NCBI GenBank assembly: GCA_014377395.1
Contig: JACMPS010000573.1
Span: 1-9,531, forward strand
Length of the DNA: 9,531 nt
Direction: 5' to 3'
Source: Chthonomonadaceae bacterium
GTDB taxonomy: Bacteria; Armatimonadota; Chthonomonadetes; Chthonomonadales; Chthonomonadaceae
The notes under the pieces were generated by a model. The model was not told the DNA's origin. It worked only from the letters and a program-made list of their open reading frames with translations, and ran no database searches. This document shows positions 1-6,484 of the stretch, piece by piece. Made by a program: the position numbers and the translations under genes. The stretch's first letter is position 1. The number at the start of each line of letters is the position of its first letter.

Positions 1-606
1 AAGCGGAACCGCCTCAAAAGAGTGGTCTCGCGTATCGATTTTCAGGGCGTGATCCTTTTGCCCGTTTGCGGAAATAAACTGATCCATAATTCCGACATTC
101 ACACCGACGAATTCACGCTCGGCGCGTTGTGCCATGAGTGCGAGTTTCACCGAGTCCAGTTTCGTTCCGGTAGACGCCGCAAGCACCAGTCCAACCGCTA
201 CCAGCATTGCCGCAGAAGACGACAACCCTGCACCGAGTGGGACGTCGCCCTGCGCTACACAGTTCAAGCCGAGGACGGGCAGACCCTCTTTCTCGAAAAT
301 AAATGCCATTGCCCGAAAATAGTTGCTCCAGCGTTCACGTCCAGGTCCCGCAGGTTCGATGTCGTCGAGATCAAACGTGGAGGATTGATTGAAGTTAAGC
401 GCAACCGCCCTGATTTGCCGATCTTGTCGCCGTGACGCAACCACAACAACATCACGCTCGATAGCCGCAGGGAACACAAAACCGTCATTATAATCCGTGT
501 GTTCGCCAATCAAATTGACGCGCCCCGGTGCTCTGGCGACGATTTCCGGTTCTCCCCCAAACAACTCGCCGTATTTCGTTTCGATGTCTTGTACTTTAAG
601 GGTCAT
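1..606 (-). CDS. galK: Galactokinase, N-terminal 202 residues (3' end cut by window edge)
   Basis: Galactokinase phosphorylates alpha-D-galactose with ATP to galactose-1-phosphate, the entry step of the cytoplasmic Leloir pathway. Translation on the minus strand from ATG 606-604 stays open to base 1. It shows the family signature GRVNLIGEHTDYNDG (about residues 28-42), the GHMP-kinase ATP-binding loop PLGAGLSSSAA (123-133), and GIMDQFIS (172-179) containing the expected catalytic Asp175. The family is usually near 380-400 residues, so about half is present; the substrate-domain C-terminus lies outside the window. The start is fixed by the conserved N-terminus and by a GAGAGAAG purine stretch about 9 bases upstream. 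The ATG overlaps the stop codon of the upstream regulator (ATGA), implying translational coupling. All visible catalytic motifs are intact. Identification as a galactokinase is firm; another GHMP kinase is unlikely because of the GEHTDY signature. Confidence 0.95.
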   Translation of the reverse strand, partial: MTLKVQDIETKYGELFGGEPEIVARAPGRVNLIGEHTDYNDGFVFPAAIERDVVVVASRRQDRQIRAVALNFNQSSTFDLDDIEPAGPGRERWSNYFRAMAFIFEKEGLPVLGLNCVAQGDVPLGAGLSSSAAMLVAVGLVLAASTGTKLDSVKLALMAQRAEREFVGVNVGIMDQFISANGQKDHALKIDTRDHSFEAVPL

Positions 607-926
607 GCGGGGCGGCTTCTCTCTCGTTGAGTGTTTTTAGCGGTCGCAACAATGCCTTCCGCTTCCGCCCATTTGATCACGTTGCGCCATTCAGGTGCCG
701 CAATGACACCCTCGTGGGTAAGCCTTTGTACGATTCCAGTACGGAAGCGGGCGACATAGGGGAGGGGAAGCGCAAGTTCGCGAGCGATTTCGCTTTCACT
801 GTAGCCCTCGCGGGAAAGGGAAAGGATGTGGCGTTGGTCGGCACTGAGGCTCATCATAATCCGAACATTGCTCTGGCGATGAATACGCTCCATCTTGCGG
901 AAACGGATACGGGCTTTCGTTCTCAA
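603..926 (-). CDS. Small helix-turn-helix DNA-binding protein, coupled to galK
   Basis: This protein of about 107 residues has one recognisable domain, a LuxR/GerE-like (sigma-70 region 4-like) helix-turn-helix. It runs from LSADQRHILSLSREGYSESE through IARELALPLPYVARF, about residues 27-70 of the product. There is no receiver or ligand-binding domain. The remaining ~35 C-terminal residues are charged and unassigned. The start is uncertain. A GTG lies two codons upstream at 932-930, but the best Shine-Dalgarno (GAGGTGA, bases 935-929) is correctly spaced only for the TTG at 926-924. An ATG at 893 would also keep the HTH. The stop TGA (605-603) overlaps the galK ATG by the ATGA arrangement, so the two genes form one transcript. 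I infer, without direct evidence, that it controls galactose genes. It could instead be a truncated relic of a larger regulator. Confidence 0.7.
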   Translation of the reverse strand: MRTKARIRFRKMERIHRQSNVRIMMSLSADQRHILSLSREGYSESEIARELALPLPYVARFRTGIVQRLTHEGVIAAPEWRNVIKWAEAEGIVATAKNTQRERSRPA

Positions 927-1135
927 ATTCACCTCTCTGAAAAATAGTTAAGGGTTGCTCTTACGATAGATTCGTGTGACGGAAGTAAATCTCGTCCCTC
1001 TCTTCTACGCTTTTCCTAAAGCGGATTCCTCCCTTCTTTTCAGGGAACGGTCTCTCTTTGTAGAAATTTTCGCAACAATGGTTCGGGTGTCCGAGGTTCA
1101 CGGTAAAAGAGATCGTTGCCCTTGCTTTTGCCTTG

Positions 1136-1187
1136 AGTCTACGGAGGTGGACTTCGCTCTTTTGTAGCCGGGGAATGAATTCCCCGG
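1136..1187. repeat. Composite two-hairpin intergenic element, copy 1
   Basis: The first hairpin (1136-1153) pairs AGTCTAC with GTGGACT around a GGAG loop: seven pairs, one of them G-T. After a 14-base linker containing CTTTTGTAG comes a near-perfect palindrome (1168-1187): CCGGGGAAT, GA, ATTCCCCGG, with nine of nine pairs. There is no T-run after it, so a classical intrinsic terminator is unlikely. A degenerate element with the same order (hairpin, linker, CCGGGAAT palindrome) lies in the other large spacer at 4249-4302. This suggests a dispersed REP-like family confined to intergenic DNA. Genome-wide copy number cannot be judged from here. Confidence 0.55.
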
Positions 1188-1289
1188 ACTTACGCTCAAC
1201 GATCTGAAATCCTTTTCCATGAGGGACAAGATGAGTTCCGTAAGCGTTGGGTAGAAAAGGGAGTAATGGGCTACCTTCTGAATTGCAGG

Positions 1290-1295
1290 TATAAT
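1290..1295 (+). promoter_or_regulatory. -10 box TATAAT for a probable leaderless mRNA
   Basis: A perfect TATAAT hexamer ends six bases before the ATG at 1302. Standard spacing (hexamer at -12 to -7) puts +1 on the A of that ATG, so the transcript would have no leader. No good Shine-Dalgarno sits at a usable distance from 1302, which agrees. I found no convincing -35 hexamer. Confidence 0.5.
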
Positions 1296-1301
1296 TTAAG
1301 T

Positions 1302-2279
1302 ATGAAACATCAAAAACTTCGTGTTCTAGCACCCTTTCTCGCAACCCTCACCCTGATTTCCGTCGCCGCGCCCTCGTTCGGTTGGGGCGTTGTCGGGCAT
1401 CGCTACGCCAATGGATTAGCGGTGGATAGTTTGCCCGATTCGCTTAAAAACTTTTATGCTCCCAATCGTGCCTGGATTGTCGCTCACTCCTCCGACCCTG
1501 ATCAATGGCGCAACAAAGACCGCTCGGAAGCCCCGCATCACTTTATTGACCTTGATTTCTGGGGCATGGACGCCGTGAAAACCTTCCCGACGGATTACTG
1601 GACGGCGTGTGGTCTTTACGGCAAAGCCGCCGTTGATAAAAACGGAACCGTCCCCTGGCGCATCGCGTATCTCGAGGCAAAACTGACGAAAGCATTCCGC
1701 GAGAAGGACGCAAAGGGGATTATCGAAATCTCTGCGTTTCTTGGTCATTACGTGGCGGACACTCATGTCCCCTTTCATGCCGCGACAAATTATGACGGAC
1801 AACTCACCGGGCAAAAAGGAATTCATGCGCGTTTCGAGAGCGTCATGGTGGAGCGACAAATCAAGGACACCGACCTCAAACCCTTGCCTCTCGTTCATAT
1901 TGATGCGCCTGCTATGACCGCAATCGAGTGGGCGAAAGTCAGTCTGAACCGAAGTTTCGAGGTGCTGGCTTCCGATAAGGAATCCACCGCGAAAGACGCG
2001 CAATACGGAGACGTTTACTACACGGAACTCGGCAAAAAGTGTCGTCCGATTGCCCTAAACGCCCTTCAAGAGAGCGGACGCGATCTCGCCTCTCTGTGGG
2101 TGTCGGCGTGGGAAGCGGCGGGTAAACCGGAACTGCCCGCGCCCTCCGATGTCCATTCAGGGGAGCCGCTTGATAAGCCGACGACTGACCCGGACACACC
2201 CGCGAAGCCTGAAACCTCTGTCCCGGTGCAAAACTCCGCTCCCTCCCCGAAAGCCGAAACGCCGGTAAAAAAGCCGTAG
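1302..2279 (+). CDS. Secreted zinc-dependent phospholipase C / S1-P1 nuclease-fold protein
   Basis: This predicted exported hydrolase has 325 residues. A signal peptide (residues 1-27, hydrophobic LAPFLATLTLISVAA, then APSFG) would be cut to leave Trp28 as the new N-terminus. In the zinc phospholipase C and S1/P1 nuclease families the N-terminal Trp itself binds zinc. Other likely zinc ligands appear in family order: His33 (WGVVGH), Asp65/67 (SSDPDQW), His80 (HHFID), His149, Asp153 and His159 (HYVADTHVPFH), and His175 with Glu179 (HARFE). The catalytic body ends near residue 274. It is followed by a Pro/Lys/Thr-rich, probably disordered tail of about 50 residues. An upstream in-frame ATG at 1266 would add 12 residues before the signal peptide and has a badly spaced ribosome site, so 1302 is preferred. 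The substrate could be phospholipid or single-stranded nucleic acid; sequence alone does not decide. The ABC exporter gene follows on the same strand after 97 bases. Confidence 0.85.
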   Translation: MKHQKLRVLAPFLATLTLISVAAPSFGWGVVGHRYANGLAVDSLPDSLKNFYAPNRAWIVAHSSDPDQWRNKDRSEAPHHFIDLDFWGMDAVKTFPTDYWTACGLYGKAAVDKNGTVPWRIAYLEAKLTKAFREKDAKGIIEISAFLGHYVADTHVPFHAATNYDGQLTGQKGIHARFESVMVERQIKDTDLKPLPLVHIDAPAMTAIEWAKVSLNRSFEVLASDKESTAKDAQYGDVYYTELGKKCRPIALNALQESGRDLASLWVSAWEAAGKPELPAPSDVHSGEPLDKPTTDPDTPAKPETSVPVQNSAPSPKAETPVKKP

Positions 2280-2332
2280 GTTTTAGAAAGCAGGCAGGGA
2301 AAGCCAGAGCCGATGCGGAAATAGCGGGCATG

Positions 2333-2361
2333 GCTTTGCCGAGAGCAACTAAGGGCAAAGC
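2333..2361 (+). promoter_or_regulatory. Hairpin immediately before the ABC exporter ribosome binding site
   Basis: GCTTTGCC (2333-2340) and GGCAAAGC (2354-2361) form eight perfect pairs around a 13-base loop. The AGGGAAG ribosome site starts at the very next base. There is no T-run, so it is not a standard terminator. It could partly occlude or present the ribosome site, or stabilise a processed mRNA end. Function is inferred from position only. Confidence 0.4.
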
Positions 2362-2376
2362 AGGGAAGAAACGCTT

Positions 2377-4134
2377 TTGAACCAGTTCAGGAGATTGCTC
2401 CGATACCTCAAACCCTACCGTAAGCGCGTGATCTTAGCGGTGTTTCTGCTGGTTTGTGTCACGACTACCCCGGTCTTCATGCCGATGATCTTGCGCTACA
2501 CGATTGATGACGTGTTGCCGCGAGGTGATCTGTCGGCATTGAACCGGGTCTTTTTCCTTGTGTTGGGGCTTTACGTGGTGCGCGGCGTTCTTTCTTTTTC
2601 ACTCAACTACCTCATCGGGTGGCTCGGTCAACGAGTAGTCTTCGATCTCAGGTTTCAGTCGTACCGCCACCTCAACCGCCTTTCCCTCTCCTACTACGAC
2701 ACGCGCCAGACCGGAAAAATCATGGCGCGTCTCACCTCGGACGTGGACACGATTCAGTACATGATTTCCGGCGGACTCGTCACGTTTATCGCTGATTTGT
2801 TTGGAGTGCTAGCAATCCTGATTGTGCTGTTCGGACACAACTGGCGCCTCGCACTTGTCTCGATCTGCACCGTCCCGATTTACGTCATCAACTACAAACT
2901 TTTTATCCGGCACATTCGCCCGATTGGAGAGCAACTGCGAGAGCGGTGGGACGCCATGCTCGGAATGTTGCAGGAGAAACTAAGCGGAATCAATGTGGTG
3001 AAGGCGTTTGTACGTGAAGATCACGAAACCGAGAAGTTTTCGGTCACGCTTCTGGACAACTTTGCAATCAGCATGAAGCAGATGAAAATGAACCGCAAAC
3101 TTGGTGCGACCGGGCAAATTCTCCGGGCGATTGGCACGGGGGCGATGCTGTGGTATGGTGGCAACCTCATTCAGCACGGACAAATGCACATCGGTGAACT
3201 GATTGCTTTTAATGGCTGGATCGGTTATCTTTATGACCCGACCGTGCGAATTGTGGACTTCAATGTCACTCTGCAATGGGCGGGTGCGGCAGTGGATCGC
3301 GTATTCGAGACGCTGGACACACGCCCCGAAATCAGTGATGTCCCCAACGCCGTTTCGGTGGGAGACATGAAAGGGAGTATTCAATTCGAGGGGGTTTCGT
3401 TTGGTTACGACTCGGATCACCCCGTTGTCCACGATCTCAACTTTACGGTGAACCCCGGCGAAATCATTGCGATTGTAGGTCCTTCCGGTGCGGGGAAAAC
3501 CACGCTCGTCAACCTGCTGGCTCGATTTTACGACGCAAACTCAGGGCGTATTCTAGTGGACGGCATTGACATTCGGGAAATTCGGCTTGAGTCTATTCGG
3601 CGGCAAATCGGTTATGTCTCGCAGGAAAGTTTGCTCTTTTCCGTTTCCCTCAAAGAAAATATCATGTACGGCAACCACGACGCCACCGATCTCGAAGTGC
3701 TGAAAGCCGCCCGTTACGCCGACCTGCACGAACTTATTCTGAACTTGCCACAATGCTACGACACGAAAATTGGAGAGGAAGGCATCAAGTTGTCGGTAGG
3801 GCAGAAGCAAAGAATGTCTATCGCCCGCGCCGCCCTCACCGACCCCCGAATCCTGATTTTGGATGACGCAACCTCTGCCCTCGACAGCAAAACAGAGGCA
3901 AACGTCCAGTCCGCACTCGAACGATTGATGAAGGGGCGTACTTCGTTTGTGATCGCGCATCGGCTTTCAACCATTATGAACGCCGACCGAATCATGGTGA
4001 TGGAAAGCGGCAAAATTGTGGACATCGGCACTCACGCCGAATTGGTGGAGCGTCCCGGCGTGTACCGGAATCTATATAATGAGCAGTACAAATCGGCTCA
4101 GGACTCTCATGCAATGGAAGCGTTGCTGGCATAG
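2377..4134 (+). CDS. ABC exporter half-transporter (membrane domain fused to ATPase)
   Basis: This 585-residue protein has the MsbA/LmrA-like layout of an inner-membrane exporter subunit that works as a dimer; the substrate is unknown (lipid, drug or peptide). The N-terminal type-1 membrane domain has hydrophobic segments near 16-36, 56-78, 133-155, 157-178 and 245-295. The ATPase domain carries Walker A GPSGAGKTT (368-376), Q-loop Gln416, signature LSVGQ (472-476, a variant of LSGGQ), Walker B ILILD ending at Asp496, and the H-loop His528 (AHRLST). The residue after Walker B, normally the catalytic Glu, is Asp497 (LDDATSALD). That is the pattern of the degenerate site in heterodimeric exporters. 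No partner gene is adjacent. The start codon is TTG with AGGGAAG upstream. Length and N-terminus fit the family. It may be co-transcribed with the phospholipase-like gene or have its own promoter in the short gap. Confidence 0.93.
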   Translation: MNQFRRLLRYLKPYRKRVILAVFLLVCVTTTPVFMPMILRYTIDDVLPRGDLSALNRVFFLVLGLYVVRGVLSFSLNYLIGWLGQRVVFDLRFQSYRHLNRLSLSYYDTRQTGKIMARLTSDVDTIQYMISGGLVTFIADLFGVLAILIVLFGHNWRLALVSICTVPIYVINYKLFIRHIRPIGEQLRERWDAMLGMLQEKLSGINVVKAFVREDHETEKFSVTLLDNFAISMKQMKMNRKLGATGQILRAIGTGAMLWYGGNLIQHGQMHIGELIAFNGWIGYLYDPTVRIVDFNVTLQWAGAAVDRVFETLDTRPEISDVPNAVSVGDMKGSIQFEGVSFGYDSDHPVVHDLNFTVNPGEIIAIVGPSGAGKTTLVNLLARFYDANSGRILVDGIDIREIRLESIRRQIGYVSQESLLFSVSLKENIMYGNHDATDLEVLKAARYADLHELILNLPQCYDTKIGEEGIKLSVGQKQRMSIARAALTDPRILILDDATSALDSKTEANVQSALERLMKGRTSFVIAHRLSTIMNADRIMVMESGKIVDIGTHAELVERPGVYRNLYNEQYKSAQDSHAMEALLA

Positions 4135-4165
4135 GGAGTAGGGGCGTTGCTTGCCGCGCCCTGAA

Positions 4166-4186
4166 GGATTAGGGATTAGGAATTAG
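4166..4186 (+). repeat. Three tandem 7-base units (GGATTAG)
   Basis: GGATTAG, GGATTAG and GAATTAG follow head to tail, 32 bases after the ABC exporter stop. The third unit has one change. The array is too short to be called a functional element; it may be a small slippage product or the edge of a larger intergenic repeat. Confidence 0.5.
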
Positions 4187-4248
4187 TTTAAATTTGTTAC
4201 GATAGAAGAGGTTTGTCAGGCACTTGAGCGAATTTCTTTTCGTTTCTC

Positions 4249-4302
4249 GTGTGCGAAGCACACACAGCACTTGTGCTACTGAGACCGGGAATTTATTCCT
4301 GG
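4249..4302. repeat. Composite multi-hairpin intergenic element, copy 2 (degenerate)
   Basis: Three inverted repeats stand in a row. GTGTGC/GCACAC (4249-4263) has a GAA loop. AGCAC/GTGCT (4266-4277) has a TT loop. CCGGGAAT/ATTCCTGG (4285-4302) has a TT loop and one G-T pair. The last resembles the CCGGGGAAT palindrome at 1168-1187 and is likewise preceded by a CTTGTG...CTAC linker and a smaller hairpin. It lies in the 234-base convergent spacer between the ABC exporter and the HEAT-like gene. It could help end transcription from both sides, but there is no strong T-run. Confidence 0.5.
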
Positions 4303-4368
4303 GTTTATGAGATTCGTCTTAATGAGGACTTTTCGGCTTTTCTTCGCATCTCCGCAACCTCTCAACAC

Positions 4369-5475
4369 TTAACTATGACACTGCCCCGTATGTGATCGAA
4401 GCAGTTCTTCCTGTGGAGTCGTGGATTCCGTGAGGGGGTGGAGCAATTCACGGGTGGATTCCTGCGGGGCGTTTGCGCTTCTCAGCAGAGTATTGCGGGA
4501 TTGTTCTTGATGGCGACGCTCCTGCAAAACGGGTAGAATACGCTGTGCCTCAAAGCGAATTTCAGGAATGACGGAAGTAATGGCGAGGTGAGAGACCGTC
4601 GGTACGGCGCGTCCGTCCCCAATCTTTTCAAGTGCCGTGAGAATTTGGACGCGCCACCGCTCGGTTGTGTCCAGTCCAAGCCCATAATGTCCTTCGAGCA
4701 AAAGGCAGAGCGAGGGAACCGTGTCAGAGGGCAATGTTCCGTAGTGGCTTTCGTCCAGCGAGGCAAGAACACCGGGAAGCGCACGAATGGCTTCCCCACT
4801 CACCTTTGCAGAGACATCGTTGGCAGCCTTTGCAAGTGCCGCCACGCTTCGGGGTTTGCGCCACCGCCCCAGGGTTCGAGCCACGGTTGCGCGTACCCTT
4901 GCCCCCCGCCTTGCGTCTACCACTACCGAAACCGGTAAAATCAAAAACCGAAATCCCATCCAGAGAACCAGTGTCGAGATACAGAAGACAACGAGAAGTG
5001 TGGCGAATGTGTCGTCCGGCGTGATCATCGGAAAGCCGAGGCGCGGCAACGCGGCAATGATTGCGGAAATTGCTAGCGAAAGAACGAAGGCCCGCCGTGA
5101 GCTGTGTGCATAGCGGTTTGCGAAGAGTTGAGTACCGTTTGGAGCGTTTCGTTCCAGCAGATCACAGAGTTCGCGTACGGCGGAGGCGGACTGCTTTTCA
5201 GGCGGGTCAATCTGTCCGAGCAGGGAGGCGGCAAGCATACTTTCCCGCCAGTGAAGTTCGTAATCTCCCGTCACCTGAGACAGCAGAGAAAGCATCTGAT
5301 TGGGGGGAACCTGAGCAATCCCGGTATAAGGATGGACGAATTTGCGAAGCCAGTAATCGCGTCCCAGTCGGCGCGTGAGGGTTTGCACCTCGGCGATCTC
5401 TTCGGAAGAGCGTTCCGTCGCATAAGGGGTATCCAGACAGGTAGAGGCTTTTTTCACGGGTGGTGCCACTCGCAT
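4369..5475 (-). CDS. Membrane-anchored HEAT-like protein with C-terminal LLR repeats
   Basis: This 368-residue protein has no catalytic motif that I recognise. It has an N-terminal helical soluble part (about 1-127), two hydrophobic segments (about 128-146 and 158-186, with LLVVFCISTLVLWMGF), and a cytoplasmic-looking C-terminal half with HEAT-like helical pairs. The latter include RATVARTLGRWRKPRSVAAL near 195 and ALEKIGDGRAVPTVSHLA near 281-298, then a charged helix RRHQEQ. The tail repeats a short unit at exactly 14 residues: TLLR at 329, ELLH at 343, ELLR at 357, with Ser/Thr/Pro-rich spacers. The first gene at the right edge of the window (8812) has the same order and similar motifs, so I consider them paralogues. 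It lies 115 bases after panC on the same strand, so it may be a distal operon member or have its own promoter. A scaffold or docking role is an inference from HEAT-type repeats. Confidence 0.8.
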   Translation of the reverse strand: MRVAPPVKKASTCLDTPYATERSSEEIAEVQTLTRRLGRDYWLRKFVHPYTGIAQVPPNQMLSLLSQVTGDYELHWRESMLAASLLGQIDPPEKQSASAVRELCDLLERNAPNGTQLFANRYAHSSRRAFVLSLAISAIIAALPRLGFPMITPDDTFATLLVVFCISTLVLWMGFRFLILPVSVVVDARRGARVRATVARTLGRWRKPRSVAALAKAANDVSAKVSGEAIRALPGVLASLDESHYGTLPSDTVPSLCLLLEGHYGLGLDTTERWRVQILTALEKIGDGRAVPTVSHLAITSVIPEIRFEAQRILPVLQERRHQEQSRNTLLRSANAPQESTRELLHPLTESTTPQEELLRSHTGQCHS

Positions 5476-5590
5476 GATAGTTTCCGGGCAGGGATGAAAG
5501 TAATACTTACCGCACTCTACTTCTCAGAGGGCGTGTAAGTTCCTCCTCTGTCGGAATTACCTGCAAGTTTCGTGCCGAATGAAACGGGTT

Positions 5591-6481
5591 TTATTGTGGC
5601 TTGCTGACGCGCATTTTCGGCACGGTTACTCCGGGCGGAGCGATCACGGCGTTGTCAATCAGGCGTGTCGTTCCAAAGCAGACCGCAAGTGCCACCACTG
5701 CCGCACGTCCTTCTAAGGTCGTCAACGGATCGAGTGTGTCGGGATCGCCAATCGCCACATAATCAGGGACGGCAAGCGGTTCTCGTGCAAGTTTCGCTTC
5801 CAATTCCGAGCGAAGACACGCCGCACTTGTTTCGCCTTCATCCACCCGCCTTTGTGCGTCCAACAGAACCTCATGCAAAATTGTGGCGGCTTTGCGCTGT
5901 TCCGGCGAAAGATAAGCGTTGCGGGAAGACATTGCAAGCCCGTCCGATTCGCGCATCGTAGGAGCCATGATAATGGACATCGGCAAATTCAGGTCACGCG
6001 CCATCCGCTCGATCACTAAGAATTGTTGATAATCCTTCTGACCGAAGTAAGCGGAATCGGGTTGCACCATGTTGAGCAGTTTTGCCACCACCGTTGCCAC
6101 CCCGCGAAAATGCCCGGGTCGTCGCTTTCCTTCCAGCGTCTCGCCAATCCCTTCCACCTCCACAAAGGTGCGGTGCGTGGGCGGATAAACTTCTTCGAGC
6201 GAAGGAGAAAAGATCGCGTCCACTCCGACAAGCGAGGTCATCTGCAAATCTTTGTTGAGGTCTCGCGGATATTTCTCAAAATCTTCACCCGCCCCAAACT
6301 GGGTTGGGTTCACGAAAATCGAGGCGATCACCAGGTCGTTTTCGTTGCGGGCACGGCGCATCAAACTCAGGTGCCCATCATGTAAGGCTCCCATTGTCGG
6401 AACAAAGCCAATTGTCTTACCCTCAGCACGGATACCGCGCAGGTAGACTCTCAAACCGGAAACCTGTTGGAACGTTCGCAT
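5591..6481 (-). CDS. panC: Pantothenate synthetase
   Basis: PanC joins pantoate and beta-alanine using ATP (through a pantoyl-adenylate) to make pantothenate, the precursor of coenzyme A, in the cytoplasm. The 296 residues match the usual length of the enzyme. Visible family motifs are PTMGALHDGH (28-37, nucleotide-binding HxGH type), VNPTQF (58-63), EGKRRPGHFRGVATVV (117-132), FGQKDYQQ (146-153) and ESDGLAMSSRNAYL (178-191, the KMSKS-like region). All appear intact. It starts at ATG 6481 only three bases after the panB stop, with GGAGAA further upstream, so it is translated from the same mRNA. Beta-alanine supply (PanD) is not encoded in this window. Confidence 0.97.
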   Translation of the reverse strand: MRTFQQVSGLRVYLRGIRAEGKTIGFVPTMGALHDGHLSLMRRARNENDLVIASIFVNPTQFGAGEDFEKYPRDLNKDLQMTSLVGVDAIFSPSLEEVYPPTHRTFVEVEGIGETLEGKRRPGHFRGVATVVAKLLNMVQPDSAYFGQKDYQQFLVIERMARDLNLPMSIIMAPTMRESDGLAMSSRNAYLSPEQRKAATILHEVLLDAQRRVDEGETSAACLRSELEAKLAREPLAVPDYVAIGDPDTLDPLTTLEGRAAVVALAVCFGTTRLIDNAVIAPPGVTVPKMRVSKPQ

Positions 6482-6484
6482 AAC

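Larger units (their letters stand above)
933..1301. other. Divergent intergenic spacer, 369 bases, no convincing gene
   Basis: The spacer separates the regulator-galK pair (minus) from the zinc phospholipase-like gene (plus). Open frames exist on both strands (for example minus 1344-961 and plus 976-1167), but they lack ribosome binding sites, recognisable domains and family resemblance. Its contents are a two-hairpin repeat-like element (1136-1187), a TATAAT box abutting the downstream gene, and presumably the regulator promoter on the minus strand, which I could not place confidently. Confidence 0.6.

Noticed and set aside
955..968. Shared TTACGATAGA string here and at 4198-4207, considered as a promoter motif
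   Set aside because: Ten matching bases in two spacers, but neither lies upstream of a gene on the matching strand at promoter distance, so chance cannot be excluded.
1266..1301. Upstream ATG start adding 12 residues to the phospholipase-like protein
   Set aside because: Its AAGGGAG site is only two bases away from the ATG, the extra residues precede a textbook signal peptide, and the TATAAT box lies inside this stretch.
961..1344. 127-codon open frame on the minus strand in the galK/phospholipase spacer
   Set aside because: It overlaps the signal-peptide region of a well-supported gene, spans the hairpin repeat, lacks a ribosome site and has no domain-like pattern.
4249..4302. Intrinsic terminator for the ABC exporter
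   Set aside because: The stems are adequate but none is followed by a clear T-run on either strand; it fits the repeat element better.
5476..5590. Strong GAGGAGGA ribosome-like site on the minus strand between panC and the HEAT-like gene
   Set aside because: No ATG, GTG or TTG follows at a workable distance and the next frame closes quickly, so no hidden small gene is supported.
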